A stretch of DNA of 39,515 nucleotides from Candidatus Sysuimicrobiota bacterium CSP1-3. GTDB taxonomy: Bacteria; Sysuimicrobiota; Sysuimicrobiia; Sysuimicrobiales; Humicultoraceae. The notes under the pieces were generated by a model, which saw nothing but the letters and a program-made list of their open reading frames with translations, ran no database searches and was not told the DNA's origin. A program made the translations under genes and the position numbers. This document shows positions 32,561 through 39,515 of the stretch, one piece after another (positions within the stretch are counted from its first letter, which is position 1; each line of letters begins with the position of its first letter). Where the stretch lies: NCBI GenBank assembly GCA_001443485.1, contig LDXQ01000013.1, positions 1 to 39,515 of the forward strand, read 5' to 3'.

Positions 32561-33429
32561 AGGCCTACAGCTACTTTCCTGGGTGCTCCCTGGAACGGAT
32601 GGCCGCCTCCTATCGCCTCTCCGCGGCGGAGACGGCGCGGGCGCTGGGCGTCGAACTGCGTGAACTGGAGGACTGGAACTGTTGCGGGGCGACGGCGTAT
32701 TTCCACATCGACGAACTGCTGGCCGCGACCCTCTGCGCCCGCAACCTGGCGATGGCGGAGCAGGAGGGGCTGGACCTGGTCACGCCCTGCAGCGGCTGCT
32801 ACAAGAACATGTACTTCACGCGTGCTCATCTCCGGGAGGATCCCGACCTGGCGGAGCACGTGAACACCGCCCTCGCGGAGGACGGGCTGCAGTTTCGAGG
32901 CACCGTGCAGGTCAGGCATCTGATCGAGGTGCTGGTGCAGGACGTGGGCCTGCCGGAGATCAAGAAGCGCGTCACCCATCCCCTGCGCGGCCTGCGCGTG
33001 GCACCCTACTACGGCTGCCAGATCCTGCGGCCGCGCAAGGGGCGCGAGGACGATGAGCAGCCCCGCTTCTTTGAGGATCTCCTGACGACGATCGGGGCGT
33101 CCCCGGTCGACTTCCCCTTGCGCGACCGGTGCTGCGGCGGGTCCCTGATCGTCACCCACCGCCAGGCCGCCCTCAGCATGGCGTACGCCCTGCTGCAGGA
33201 TGCCATTGATCACGAGGCCGAGGTGATTGCCACTGTCTGCCCGCTCTGCCAGGTCAATCTGGAGTGCTACCAGCGCCATGTCAACCGCACCTTCGGCACC
33301 AACTTCGGCCTGCCGGTTCTCTACTTCACGCAGCTCTTGGGGCTGGCGCTGGGGATTCCGTCGCAGCGATTGGGGATCGGCAAGGAGCTGATCTCTCCCG
33401 CTCCGGTGCTGGCGCGGGTCGGGGGATGA
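32557..33429 (+). CDS. hdrB: Heterodisulfide reductase subunit B-like protein
   Basis: A 290-residue HdrB-like catalytic subunit with two complete CCG repeats (CX31-39CCX35-36CXXC). Repeat 1: FPGCSLERMA (Cys9), DWNCCGATAY, TPCSGCYKN. Repeat 2: YYGCQILRP, RDRCCGGSLI, TVCPLCQVN. In methanogen HdrB these hold two noncubane 4Fe-4S clusters where the disulfide is cleaved. Full conservation here, unlike in the two HdrD-like paralogues of the operon, suggests an active disulfide-type site. It lies between hdrC (4-nt overlap) and etfB (25-nt gap). Confidence 0.93.
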   Translation: MKAYSYFPGCSLERMAASYRLSAAETARALGVELRELEDWNCCGATAYFHIDELLAATLCARNLAMAEQEGLDLVTPCSGCYKNMYFTRAHLREDPDLAEHVNTALAEDGLQFRGTVQVRHLIEVLVQDVGLPEIKKRVTHPLRGLRVAPYYGCQILRPRKGREDDEQPRFFEDLLTTIGASPVDFPLRDRCCGGSLIVTHRQAALSMAYALLQDAIDHEAEVIATVCPLCQVNLECYQRHVNRTFGTNFGLPVLYFTQLLGLALGIPSQRLGIGKELISPAPVLARVGG

Positions 33430-33454
33430 GGGTGGGAGAGAGGAGGCGGGCCGG

Positions 33455-34237
33455 ATGCTCAACATCCTCGTGCTGGTGAAGCTGGTCCCGGACACTGTGG
33501 AGGAACTGGAGATCGCCCCCGATGGCCGGTCCCTGGATCCCGCCTCCGTCCGGCTGATCCTGAGTGAGCGCGATGAGCACGCCCTGGAGCAGGGACTCCT
33601 GCTCAAGGAACGATACGGCGGAACGCTCACCGTTATCGCCCTCGATGTCCCCGAAGTGGACGACGTGCTGTTCACGGCGCTGGCGAAGGGAGCGGACCGG
33701 GCAGTGAAGATCACGGGGATGGAACCGGGTCCGAGCACCTGGACCGCCGCCGGACTGGCTGCCCGGACGCTGGCTGCCGGGCCGGGGCTGCTGCCGGCGG
33801 ATCTCATCCTGACCGGAGTTCAGGCCATCGACGACCTGGACGGCCAGGCGGGCCCCATCCTGGCGCGGCTGCTGGAACTGCCATACGTCGGCATCACCTG
33901 CCGCGTAGAGGTGGATCCGGGCGCCCGCAGCGCCGTGGTAGTGCGGGAGTATGTCGGCGGGGTGACGGGGACCTTTGAGGTTTCGCTGCCGGTGGTGCTG
34001 GGCGTGCAGTCTGCGGAGAAGCCACCGCGCTATGTCCCGGTGGCGAAGGTGCGCGCAGCGATGAAGTCGCAGCGGCTGGAATCGGTACCAGCGTCGGGAG
34101 AATCCGCGGTGATGCGCGTGGAGATTCTCCAGTTGATGAAACCCGAGGCGACAGGACGCGCCGTCATGCTGGACGGCGCACCGGAGGAGGTCGCGGCGCA
34201 GCTTTGCGATGTTCTGGCGGCACGCGGCCTCCTGTAG
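33455..34237 (+). CDS. etfB: Electron transfer flavoprotein subunit beta
   Basis: A 260-residue EtfB, which binds AMP or FAD together with EtfA and moves electrons from acyl-CoA or similar dehydrogenases. Typical elements: VLVKLVPDTVEELEIAPDG (about 5-23), LSERDEHALEQGLLLKE (about 36-52), ADLILTGVQAIDDLDGQAGPILARLLELP (about 116-144), and the closing LPVVLGVQSAEKPPRYVPV. GGAGG lies about 7 nt before the ATG. Whether this Etf bifurcates cannot be decided by eye. Its place beside a membrane Fe-S oxidoreductase favours electron delivery to quinone. Confidence 0.94.
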   Translation: MLNILVLVKLVPDTVEELEIAPDGRSLDPASVRLILSERDEHALEQGLLLKERYGGTLTVIALDVPEVDDVLFTALAKGADRAVKITGMEPGPSTWTAAGLAARTLAAGPGLLPADLILTGVQAIDDLDGQAGPILARLLELPYVGITCRVEVDPGARSAVVVREYVGGVTGTFEVSLPVVLGVQSAEKPPRYVPVAKVRAAMKSQRLESVPASGESAVMRVEILQLMKPEATGRAVMLDGAPEEVAAQLCDVLAARGLL

Positions 34238-34249
34238 GCGGTGAGGCGT

Positions 34250-35230
34250 ATGGCCGGTGAGATCTGGGTGTTGGTGGAGCAGTGGCGCGGCCGGATCTCT
34301 GACATCACCTATGAGGTGCTGGCGCTCGGCCGGGAAGTCGCGGAAGCCCTTGCCGGGAGCCTGCAGGCGGTCGTGTTGGGGCCCGGCGCCGGGGAATCGA
34401 TTTTTTCGCTGGGCGCGGCTGACGGTGCGCTGATGGTCGAACATTCGGCGCTGGCCGAACCGGTGCCGGAGGTCTACGCGCTGGCTCTGGCCCAGATCAT
34501 CCCGCAGCGACAGCCGCAGGCGCTGCTGATCCCGCAGACCAACGTGACGATGGAGCTGGGGCCGCTGCTGGCCGCGCGCCTGGCGGTACCCTTCCTCAAT
34601 TCCTGCCGGGACGTGCAGGTGACTGACGGCCGACCTGTGGCCCGCTGCATCCTCTACGGGGGCAAGGTCGAAGCCTCCGTGACCCCGCAGAGTGCCCCCG
34701 CCGTTTTCGGGATTCTCCCCGGGGTGCGGCCGCCGGAACAGGGACGGGTGGAGCGGGCGCCCGCCGTGAGGGCGCTCTCCGTTGATCTGCCGACGGAATT
34801 CCCGCTGCGGTTCCGCGGCTACACCGAACTTGAAGCGGGCGATGTCGACATCACGAGGGAGAACGTCCTGGTCGCGGTGGGGCGCGGAATCCAGCGGCCG
34901 GAGAACGTGGCTCTGGCGGAAGAACTGGCGGCAGCGCTGGGCGGCGCCGTCTGCGGATCTCGCCCGGTGATCGACCAGCGCTGGTTGCCTCCGTCGCGGC
35001 AAGTCGGGACATCCGGGATGATCGTCAAGCCGCAGCTCTATCTGGCACTGGGCATCAGCGGCGCCCCGGAGCACGCGCAAGGGATGAAAGAAGCCGCGCT
35101 GATCGTCGCGATCAACACCGATCCCCGGGCGCCCATCTTCGACATCGCCCACTACGGCGTCGTCGGTGACCTGTTGGAGATCGTTCCTGCCATGACCACA
35201 CGGGTGAAGCAGGGAAAGCAGGCGGCATGA
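34250..35230 (+). CDS. etfA: Electron transfer flavoprotein subunit alpha
   Basis: A 326-residue EtfA. The N-terminal part (EIWVLVEQWRGRISDITYEVLALGREVA) is typical, and the C-terminal FAD-binding domain has VAVGRGIQRPENVALAEELAAALGG, SRPVIDQRWLPPSRQVGTSGMIVKPQLYLALGISG, and INTDPRAPIFDIAHYGVVGD. ATG at 34250 gives the usual N-terminus; GTG at 34241 is a close alternative. The spacing to etfB is 12 nt, and the following gene starts 1 nt after the stop (TGACATG), so the Etf and the membrane oxidoreductase are tightly linked. Confidence 0.94.
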   Translation: MAGEIWVLVEQWRGRISDITYEVLALGREVAEALAGSLQAVVLGPGAGESIFSLGAADGALMVEHSALAEPVPEVYALALAQIIPQRQPQALLIPQTNVTMELGPLLAARLAVPFLNSCRDVQVTDGRPVARCILYGGKVEASVTPQSAPAVFGILPGVRPPEQGRVERAPAVRALSVDLPTEFPLRFRGYTELEAGDVDITRENVLVAVGRGIQRPENVALAEELAAALGGAVCGSRPVIDQRWLPPSRQVGTSGMIVKPQLYLALGISGAPEHAQGMKEAALIVAINTDPRAPIFDIAHYGVVGDLLEIVPAMTTRVKQGKQAA

Positions 35231-35231
35231 C

Positions 35232-37274
35232 ATGACCCCGCTGCGGGAGACCTTCTGGAACATCCCCAAGTGGGCAGAGCTCTCGCAGTATGTCTTGGGT
35301 GTTGTGGCGATGCTCGTCTTCGTCTACGGCGTCTACCGTCGAGTGCGCCGGTGGAGACTGGGGAGGCCTGAAGTCCTGACGGGGACGCTGAAGGGACGGG
35401 TCTGGGCTTTCATTCTATACGCGCTTGCCCAGGTGCGGGTGGCCACCGACCGGTTCTCCGGCGTCATGCACCTCTCGGTTTTCTGGGGCATGGTTGTGCT
35501 TTTCTTCGGCACCATCCTGGCCACAGTGGACTGGGATGTCACCCGCCCCCTGCTGGGCTTCCGCTTCCTGCAGGGAAACTTCTACCTGGGATACGAACTG
35601 CTCCTGGACATCTTCGGCATCTTCGTCCTGGTCGGGTTGGCGCTGGCCCTGTATCGGCGATACATCCTTCGAGCCCCGCGGCTGAAATCCGAAACGCTTC
35701 CCACCTTCGTCTGGGACGACGCCTACCTGCTGGGGATGCTGCTGGTGATCGTCATCAGCGGCTTCCTGATCGAGGGGGTGCGGATCGCTGCCTTAGACCC
35801 GCCGTGGAGCGGCTGGTCGCCGGTAGGCGCCTGGCTGGCCAGTTTCTACCAGCCCCTCTCCCCCGCTGCCCTGTCGGCTGTGCATTTCGGGCTTTGGTCT
35901 GCCCACGGTCTCCTGGCCTTTCTCTTCATCGCCAGCATCCCATTTACCAAGGCGTTTCATTTTGTCACGGCGCCCCTGAACATCTTCCTGCGAGACTTCT
36001 CCTCACCGGGGGCCCTGAAGAAAGGCGTGGAGTCCGGCGCGGAAAAGATCACGGATTTCTCCTGGAAGCAACTCCTGGAACTGGAGGCATGCACCTGGTG
36101 TGGGAGGTGCCAGGAGGCATGCCCCGCCTATGCCAGCGGCCTCCCGTTAAATCCCAAGGCTTTGATTATGAAACTAGATGCCCAATTACTTCGTCTTCCA
36201 GCGGCACGGCGACTGAATCCAGATATGCCCCAGGACGTTGCGCTCCACCTCCATGGCGTGTTGGTCACCGCGCCGGAGCTCTGGTCATGCACAGCCTGCG
36301 CCGCCTGTGCAGAAGTCTGTCCGGTTTTCGTCAGACATCCTGGCATCATCGTGGAGATGCGGCGATACCTGGTGAATCAGGGAGCCATGGATGGCCGGCT
36401 GCAGGACGCGCTGATGAACCTGACGCGCTACGGCAACTCCTTCGGGCAGTCGGAGCGCGCCCGCGGCAGGTGGACTCAGGGGCTGGGCTTCGAAATCCCT
36501 GACGCGCGGCGGCAGCCGGTCGAATTTCTCTGGTTTGCAGGCGACTATGCCGCGTTCGACCCGCGCGTCCAGGCGATTACTCGTGCCACCGCCAGGGTTT
36601 TTCGCGCCGCCGGGCTGGACGTAGGCATCCTCTACGAGGCGGAGCGAAACGCCGGCAACGATGTCCGGCGGGTGGGGGAGGAAGGACTGTTTGAGGCTCT
36701 GATGGAGAAGAACGTGCAGGCGCTGGGTAAAGCGCAGTTCCGGCAGGTGGTGACGACAGACCCCCACACCTACCATGTGCTGAAGAACGAATACGGGGTC
36801 TGGGGCGACGGTGCCCCGGACGGCAGCGCCAGGGTCCTCCACTGCACCGAACTGTTGGATACCTTGCTGCAGACAGGGCGGCTTCCCATCAGGAAGAGAC
36901 TGAGTGTGCGCGCCACGTACCACGACCCGTGCTTCCTGGGACGCTACAACGGCGTCTACGACTCTCCCCGTCGAGTGCTGGAGGCGCTGGGGATCACTCT
37001 GCGGGAGATGCCCCGAAGCCGTCGGCATAGCTACTGCTGCGGCGCCGGCGGCGGCCGCATCTGGATGGAGGAGACCCCGGGGATCAAGGAACGGCCCGCG
37101 GAGAGCCGCGTGCGGGAAGCGGCCGCGCTGGGCGTGGACACGCTCGTGGTAGCCTGCCCGAAAGACTACGTGATGTTCCAGGACGCGCTGAAGACGACCG
37201 GACTAGAAGGGAAGCTGGTCATCAGGGACGTGATGGAGCTGGTCGACGAGGCCACCGCTCCGGCGGAGGGATGA
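35232..37274 (+). CDS. Membrane Fe-S oxidoreductase, Etf:quinone type (HdrDE/NarI fusion)
   Basis: A 680-residue fusion. The N-terminal part (about 15-255) has six membrane helices of NarI/HdrE type with histidines for heme b (SGVMHLSVFWGM, AVHFGLWSAHGLLAF, AFHFVTAPL). Two 4Fe-4S groups follow, CTWCGRCQEACP (about 287-298) and CTACAACAEVCP (about 353-364). Then come two CCG-type repeats; the first has lost its cysteines, the second keeps YHDPCFLGRYNG, SYCCGAGGG and VVACPKDY. This is the layout of the Etf-linked membrane oxidoreductases (EMO or DUF224 type) that pass EtfAB electrons to menaquinone. Its position directly after etfBA supports that role. The stop overlaps the hdrA start. Confidence 0.9.
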   Translation: MTPLRETFWNIPKWAELSQYVLGVVAMLVFVYGVYRRVRRWRLGRPEVLTGTLKGRVWAFILYALAQVRVATDRFSGVMHLSVFWGMVVLFFGTILATVDWDVTRPLLGFRFLQGNFYLGYELLLDIFGIFVLVGLALALYRRYILRAPRLKSETLPTFVWDDAYLLGMLLVIVISGFLIEGVRIAALDPPWSGWSPVGAWLASFYQPLSPAALSAVHFGLWSAHGLLAFLFIASIPFTKAFHFVTAPLNIFLRDFSSPGALKKGVESGAEKITDFSWKQLLELEACTWCGRCQEACPAYASGLPLNPKALIMKLDAQLLRLPAARRLNPDMPQDVALHLHGVLVTAPELWSCTACAACAEVCPVFVRHPGIIVEMRRYLVNQGAMDGRLQDALMNLTRYGNSFGQSERARGRWTQGLGFEIPDARRQPVEFLWFAGDYAAFDPRVQAITRATARVFRAAGLDVGILYEAERNAGNDVRRVGEEGLFEALMEKNVQALGKAQFRQVVTTDPHTYHVLKNEYGVWGDGAPDGSARVLHCTELLDTLLQTGRLPIRKRLSVRATYHDPCFLGRYNGVYDSPRRVLEALGITLREMPRSRRHSYCCGAGGGRIWMEETPGIKERPAESRVREAAALGVDTLVVACPKDYVMFQDALKTTGLEGKLVIRDVMELVDEATAPAEG

Positions 37275-39277
37275 TGCGAATGCCCCAGATAAGTGGCAGC
37301 CCAAACGGCAGGCCACGGGTCGGCGTCTACATCTGCCATTGCGGCACCAACATTGCCGGAATCGTGGACGTGCGCGCCCTCTCGGAGCATGCGGCCACGC
37401 TGCCGGGCGTGGTGGTGGCGCGGGACTACAAGTACATGTGCTCCGATCCGGGCCAGGAGCTCATCATCCGGGATATTGCGGAGCACGATCTGCACCGGGT
37501 GGTCGTCGCCTCCTGCTCGCCGCTGCTGCACGAGCAGACGTTCCGCAACGCGGCGGCGAAGGGCGGGCTGAACCCCTTCCAGGTGCAGATGGTGAACATC
37601 CGCGAGCACGACTCCTGGGTGCACGCCGACCGGCAGGCGGCGACGGCCAAGGCCAAAGATCTCATCCGCGCGGCCGTCCGCCGGGTCGCCCTGCACCGGC
37701 CCCTGGAGCGGCGGCGGGTGCCGATCAACCCCGACGCGCTGGTGGTCGGCGGCGGCATCGCCGGGATCCATGCCGCCCTGACGCTGGCCAACGCCGGCAA
37801 GCACGTCTACCTGGTGGAGCGGGAGCCGACCATCGGCGGGCACATGGCCCAGTTCGACAAGACCTTCCCCACGCTGGACTGCGCGGCGTGCATCCTCACG
37901 CCGAAGATGACCCAGGTGCGGGCCCACCCCAACATCACACTGTGGACCTACTCGGAGGTCGCGCAGGTCGGCGGCTACGTGGGGAACTACGAGGTGACGG
38001 TGCGGCGCAAGCCGCGCTACATCGTCGAGGACCTCTGCGTGGGCTGCCGCGAGTGCATTGAGGCCTGCGTATATAAGGAAGGGAAGACGCGCGACGAGTT
38101 CAACCTGGGACTTTCGAAGCGCAAGCCCATCTACATGCCCTTCCCGCAGGCCGTGCCCCAGCTGGTGGTCATCGACCCCGAGACCTGCATCGAGTTCAAG
38201 AGCGGCAAGTGCAAGAAGACCTGCGTCGAGGTCTGCGGCGACCGGAAGGCCATCGACTTCACGCAGCAGGAGCGCGTGGAGACCATCCACGTCGGGACGA
38301 TCGTGCTGGCCACCGGGTTCAAGGTCTTCGACGCCCAGCGCATCCCCTATTACGGCTATCGGACCTACCCGCAGGTCTACACGGCGCTGGAGGTGGAGCG
38401 GCTGGTCAATGCCGCCGGCCCTACCAGCGGGGAGGTCGTCCTGCGCGACGGTCGCCGGCCGGAGTCCGTGGCCATCGTCCACTGTGTGGGCAGCCGGGAC
38501 GAGAACACCAACCGCTGGTGCTCGCGGGTCTGCTGCATGTACTCGCTGAAGCTGGCGCATCTGATCAAGGAGAAGACCGACGCGGAGGTCTACAACTTCT
38601 ACATCGACATCCGCACGCCGGGCAAGGGGTTCGAGGAGTTCTACAACCGCGTCCAGGAGGAAGGCACCCACTTCATCCGCGGGAAAGTGGCCGACATCTA
38701 TCCGGCGGGCGACGACCGCGGCCGCCTGATCGTGCAGGCGGAAGACACCCTCCTGGGCAAGGTGCGCAAGATCCCGGTGGACATGGTGGTGCTGGCCGTG
38801 GGACTGGAGCCGCGGCCGGACACGCAGGACGTCCGCCGGCTGTTCAACATCACCTGCTCCACGGAGGGGTGGTTCCTGGAACGGCACCCCAAGCTGGCGC
38901 CGGTAAACACCTTTACCGACGGCGTCTTCCTGGCGGGGGCCTGCCAGGGGCCCAAGGACATCCCCGACAGCGTCGCGCAGGCGGGAGCGGCGGCGGCGGA
39001 AGCCCTGGCGCTGATTGACGCCGGTTCGGTGGAACTGGAACCGTATACGGCCTTCGTGGTCGAGGAGGACTGCTCCGGCTGCAAGACCTGCATCCCGCTC
39101 TGTCCGTACAACGCCATTGCCTTCGTCGCCGAGACGAAGAAGGCCGCGATCAACGAGGTGCTCTGCAAGGGGTGCGGGGTCTGTGTCGCCGCCTGCCCCT
39201 CCGGGTCCATCACGCAGAACTTCTTCGAGGACGAGGCGATCTTCGAAGAGATCAAGGGGGTGTTGGCCCATGCCTGA
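37271..39277 (+). CDS. hdrA: Heterodisulfide reductase subunit A-like FAD/Fe-S protein
   Basis: A 668-residue HdrA. The N-terminal [18 protein letters not shown] (about 17-34) carries the extra-cluster cysteines. The FAD-binding motif [19 protein letters not shown] lies at about 158-176, followed by [14 protein letters not shown]. Ferredoxin-like groups are [11 protein letters not shown] (about 257), and near the C-terminus [12 protein letters not shown] and [13 protein letters not shown] second FAD-domain part shows [15 protein letters not shown] and [27 protein letters not shown]. HdrA is the electron-bifurcating flavin subunit in HdrABC-MvhD complexes. Overlapping starts at 37271, 37274 and 37280 follow GGAGGG. 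It overlaps mvhD by 8 nt. Confidence 0.94.
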   Translation: MMRMPQISGSPNGRPRVGVYICHCGTNIAGIVDVRALSEHAATLPGVVVARDYKYMCSDPGQELIIRDIAEHDLHRVVVASCSPLLHEQTFRNAAAKGGLNPFQVQMVNIREHDSWVHADRQAATAKAKDLIRAAVRRVALHRPLERRRVPINPDALVVGGGIAGIHAALTLANAGKHVYLVEREPTIGGHMAQFDKTFPTLDCAACILTPKMTQVRAHPNITLWTYSEVAQVGGYVGNYEVTVRRKPRYIVEDLCVGCRECIEACVYKEGKTRDEFNLGLSKRKPIYMPFPQAVPQLVVIDPETCIEFKSGKCKKTCVEVCGDRKAIDFTQQERVETIHVGTIVLATGFKVFDAQRIPYYGYRTYPQVYTALEVERLVNAAGPTSGEVVLRDGRRPESVAIVHCVGSRDENTNRWCSRVCCMYSLKLAHLIKEKTDAEVYNFYIDIRTPGKGFEEFYNRVQEEGTHFIRGKVADIYPAGDDRGRLIVQAEDTLLGKVRKIPVDMVVLAVGLEPRPDTQDVRRLFNITCSTEGWFLERHPKLAPVNTFTDGVFLAGACQGPKDIPDSVAQAGAAAAEALALIDAGSVELEPYTAFVVEEDCSGCKTCIPLCPYNAIAFVAETKKAAINEVLCKGCGVCVAACPSGSITQNFFEDEAIFEEIKGVLAHA

Positions 39278-39515
39278 GGAGACGTTCGAGCCGAAGATCG
39301 TCGCGTTCTTCTGCAACTGGTGCACCTACATCGCCGCCGACCTGGCGGGGACGTCCCGGCTGAAGTACGCGCCCAACGCCCGCGTCATCCGCACGATGTG
39401 CTCGGGCCGGGTGGACCCGCAGTTCGTCCTGGAGGCCTTCGCCCAGGGGGCGGACGGTGTCCTAATCGGCGGGTGCCATCCCGGCGACTGCCATTACCAG
39501 GAGGGGAACTACAAG
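39270..39515 (+). CDS. mvhD: MvhD-like iron-sulfur subunit (partial, runs off the right end)
   Basis: The first 82 codons are visible. [29 protein letters not shown] and [17 protein letters not shown] are diagnostic of MvhD/FlpD, the small 2Fe-2S subunit that connects HdrA to a hydrogenase, formate dehydrogenase or NADH-type partner. The ATG at 39270 lies inside the end of hdrA. The electron donor genes are expected just past the window. Confidence 0.92.
   Translation, partial: MPEETFEPKIVAFFCNWCTYIAADLAGTSRLKYAPNARVIRTMCSGRVDPQFVLEAFAQGADGVLIGGCHPGDCHYQEGNYK

Noticed and set aside
37166-39325. 719-residue open frame on the minus strand
   Set aside because: It is exactly antisense to hdrA, whose Fe-S and FAD motifs are unmistakable.
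1-39515. CRISPR arrays, tRNA or rRNA genes, insertion sequences, prophage
   Set aside because: I saw no regularly spaced repeats, transposase or integrase reading frames, or RNA gene signatures.

Overview
This window looks like chromosomal DNA from a high-GC bacterium (about two-thirds G+C by eye, with several GTG and TTG starts). It appears to oxidise organic and amino acids and dispose of the electrons through quinones, multiheme c-type cytochromes and a heterodisulfide-reductase-like (Hdr/Etf) system. No rRNA, tRNA, CRISPR or transposon was seen, so I cannot name the phylum. The gene content suits a deep-branching, probably anaerobic or facultative and possibly thermophilic lineage. Genes are tightly packed, with many 4-8 nt overlaps and almost no terminators.

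Layout. 1-91: 3' end of a probable aconitase. 187-624: deazaflavin-type reductase. 690-2876 (minus): DUF6544-like protein and glutamate dehydrogenase. 3198-7256 (plus): malic enzyme, CBS-BON protein, aldo/keto reductase. 7260-11034 (minus): an unusual operon of citrate synthase, an anchored protein, a 12-heme cytochrome c and a radical SAM protein. 11181-14623 (plus): a sensor kinase with a heme c motif in its sensor, its NarL-type regulator, and an FAD oxidoreductase. 14616-15356 (minus): ArsR-like regulator. 15695-18294 (plus): degenerate receiver, two tiny membrane proteins (one of 36 aa), a 7-heme cytochrome c and a cytochrome b. 18291-21282 (minus): TRAP-TAXI transporter. 21513-24421 (plus): CbiX-like chelatase, FeoA, FeoB. 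24464-26801 (minus): small membrane protein, HybA-like ferredoxin, HybB/NrfD-like quinone subunit. 27170-39515 (plus): one long operon of an HdrD-like protein, a kinase, a receiver-kinase, a lone receiver, HdrC, HdrB, EtfB, EtfA, a membrane Etf:quinone oxidoreductase-like protein, HdrA and MvhD (cut by the window end).

The genes make a coherent picture. TRAP-TAXI uptake, glutamate dehydrogenase, malic enzyme, citrate synthase and aconitase feed carbon into the TCA cycle. Etf, Hdr and the membrane Fe-S oxidoreductase move low-potential and acyl-CoA-type electrons to menaquinone. The b- and c-type cytochromes and the NrfCD-like pair would carry them on.

The most notable observation is a palindromic box, consensus ATCGGGC-N4-GCCCGAT, in nearly every promoter gap of the window. 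In eight cases it stands 21-23 bp upstream of a TANNNT -10 hexamer with no recognisable -35. It is often in tandem at 22-24 bp spacing. This is the geometry of an activator overlapping -35, and it would join carbon and energy genes in one undescribed regulon.
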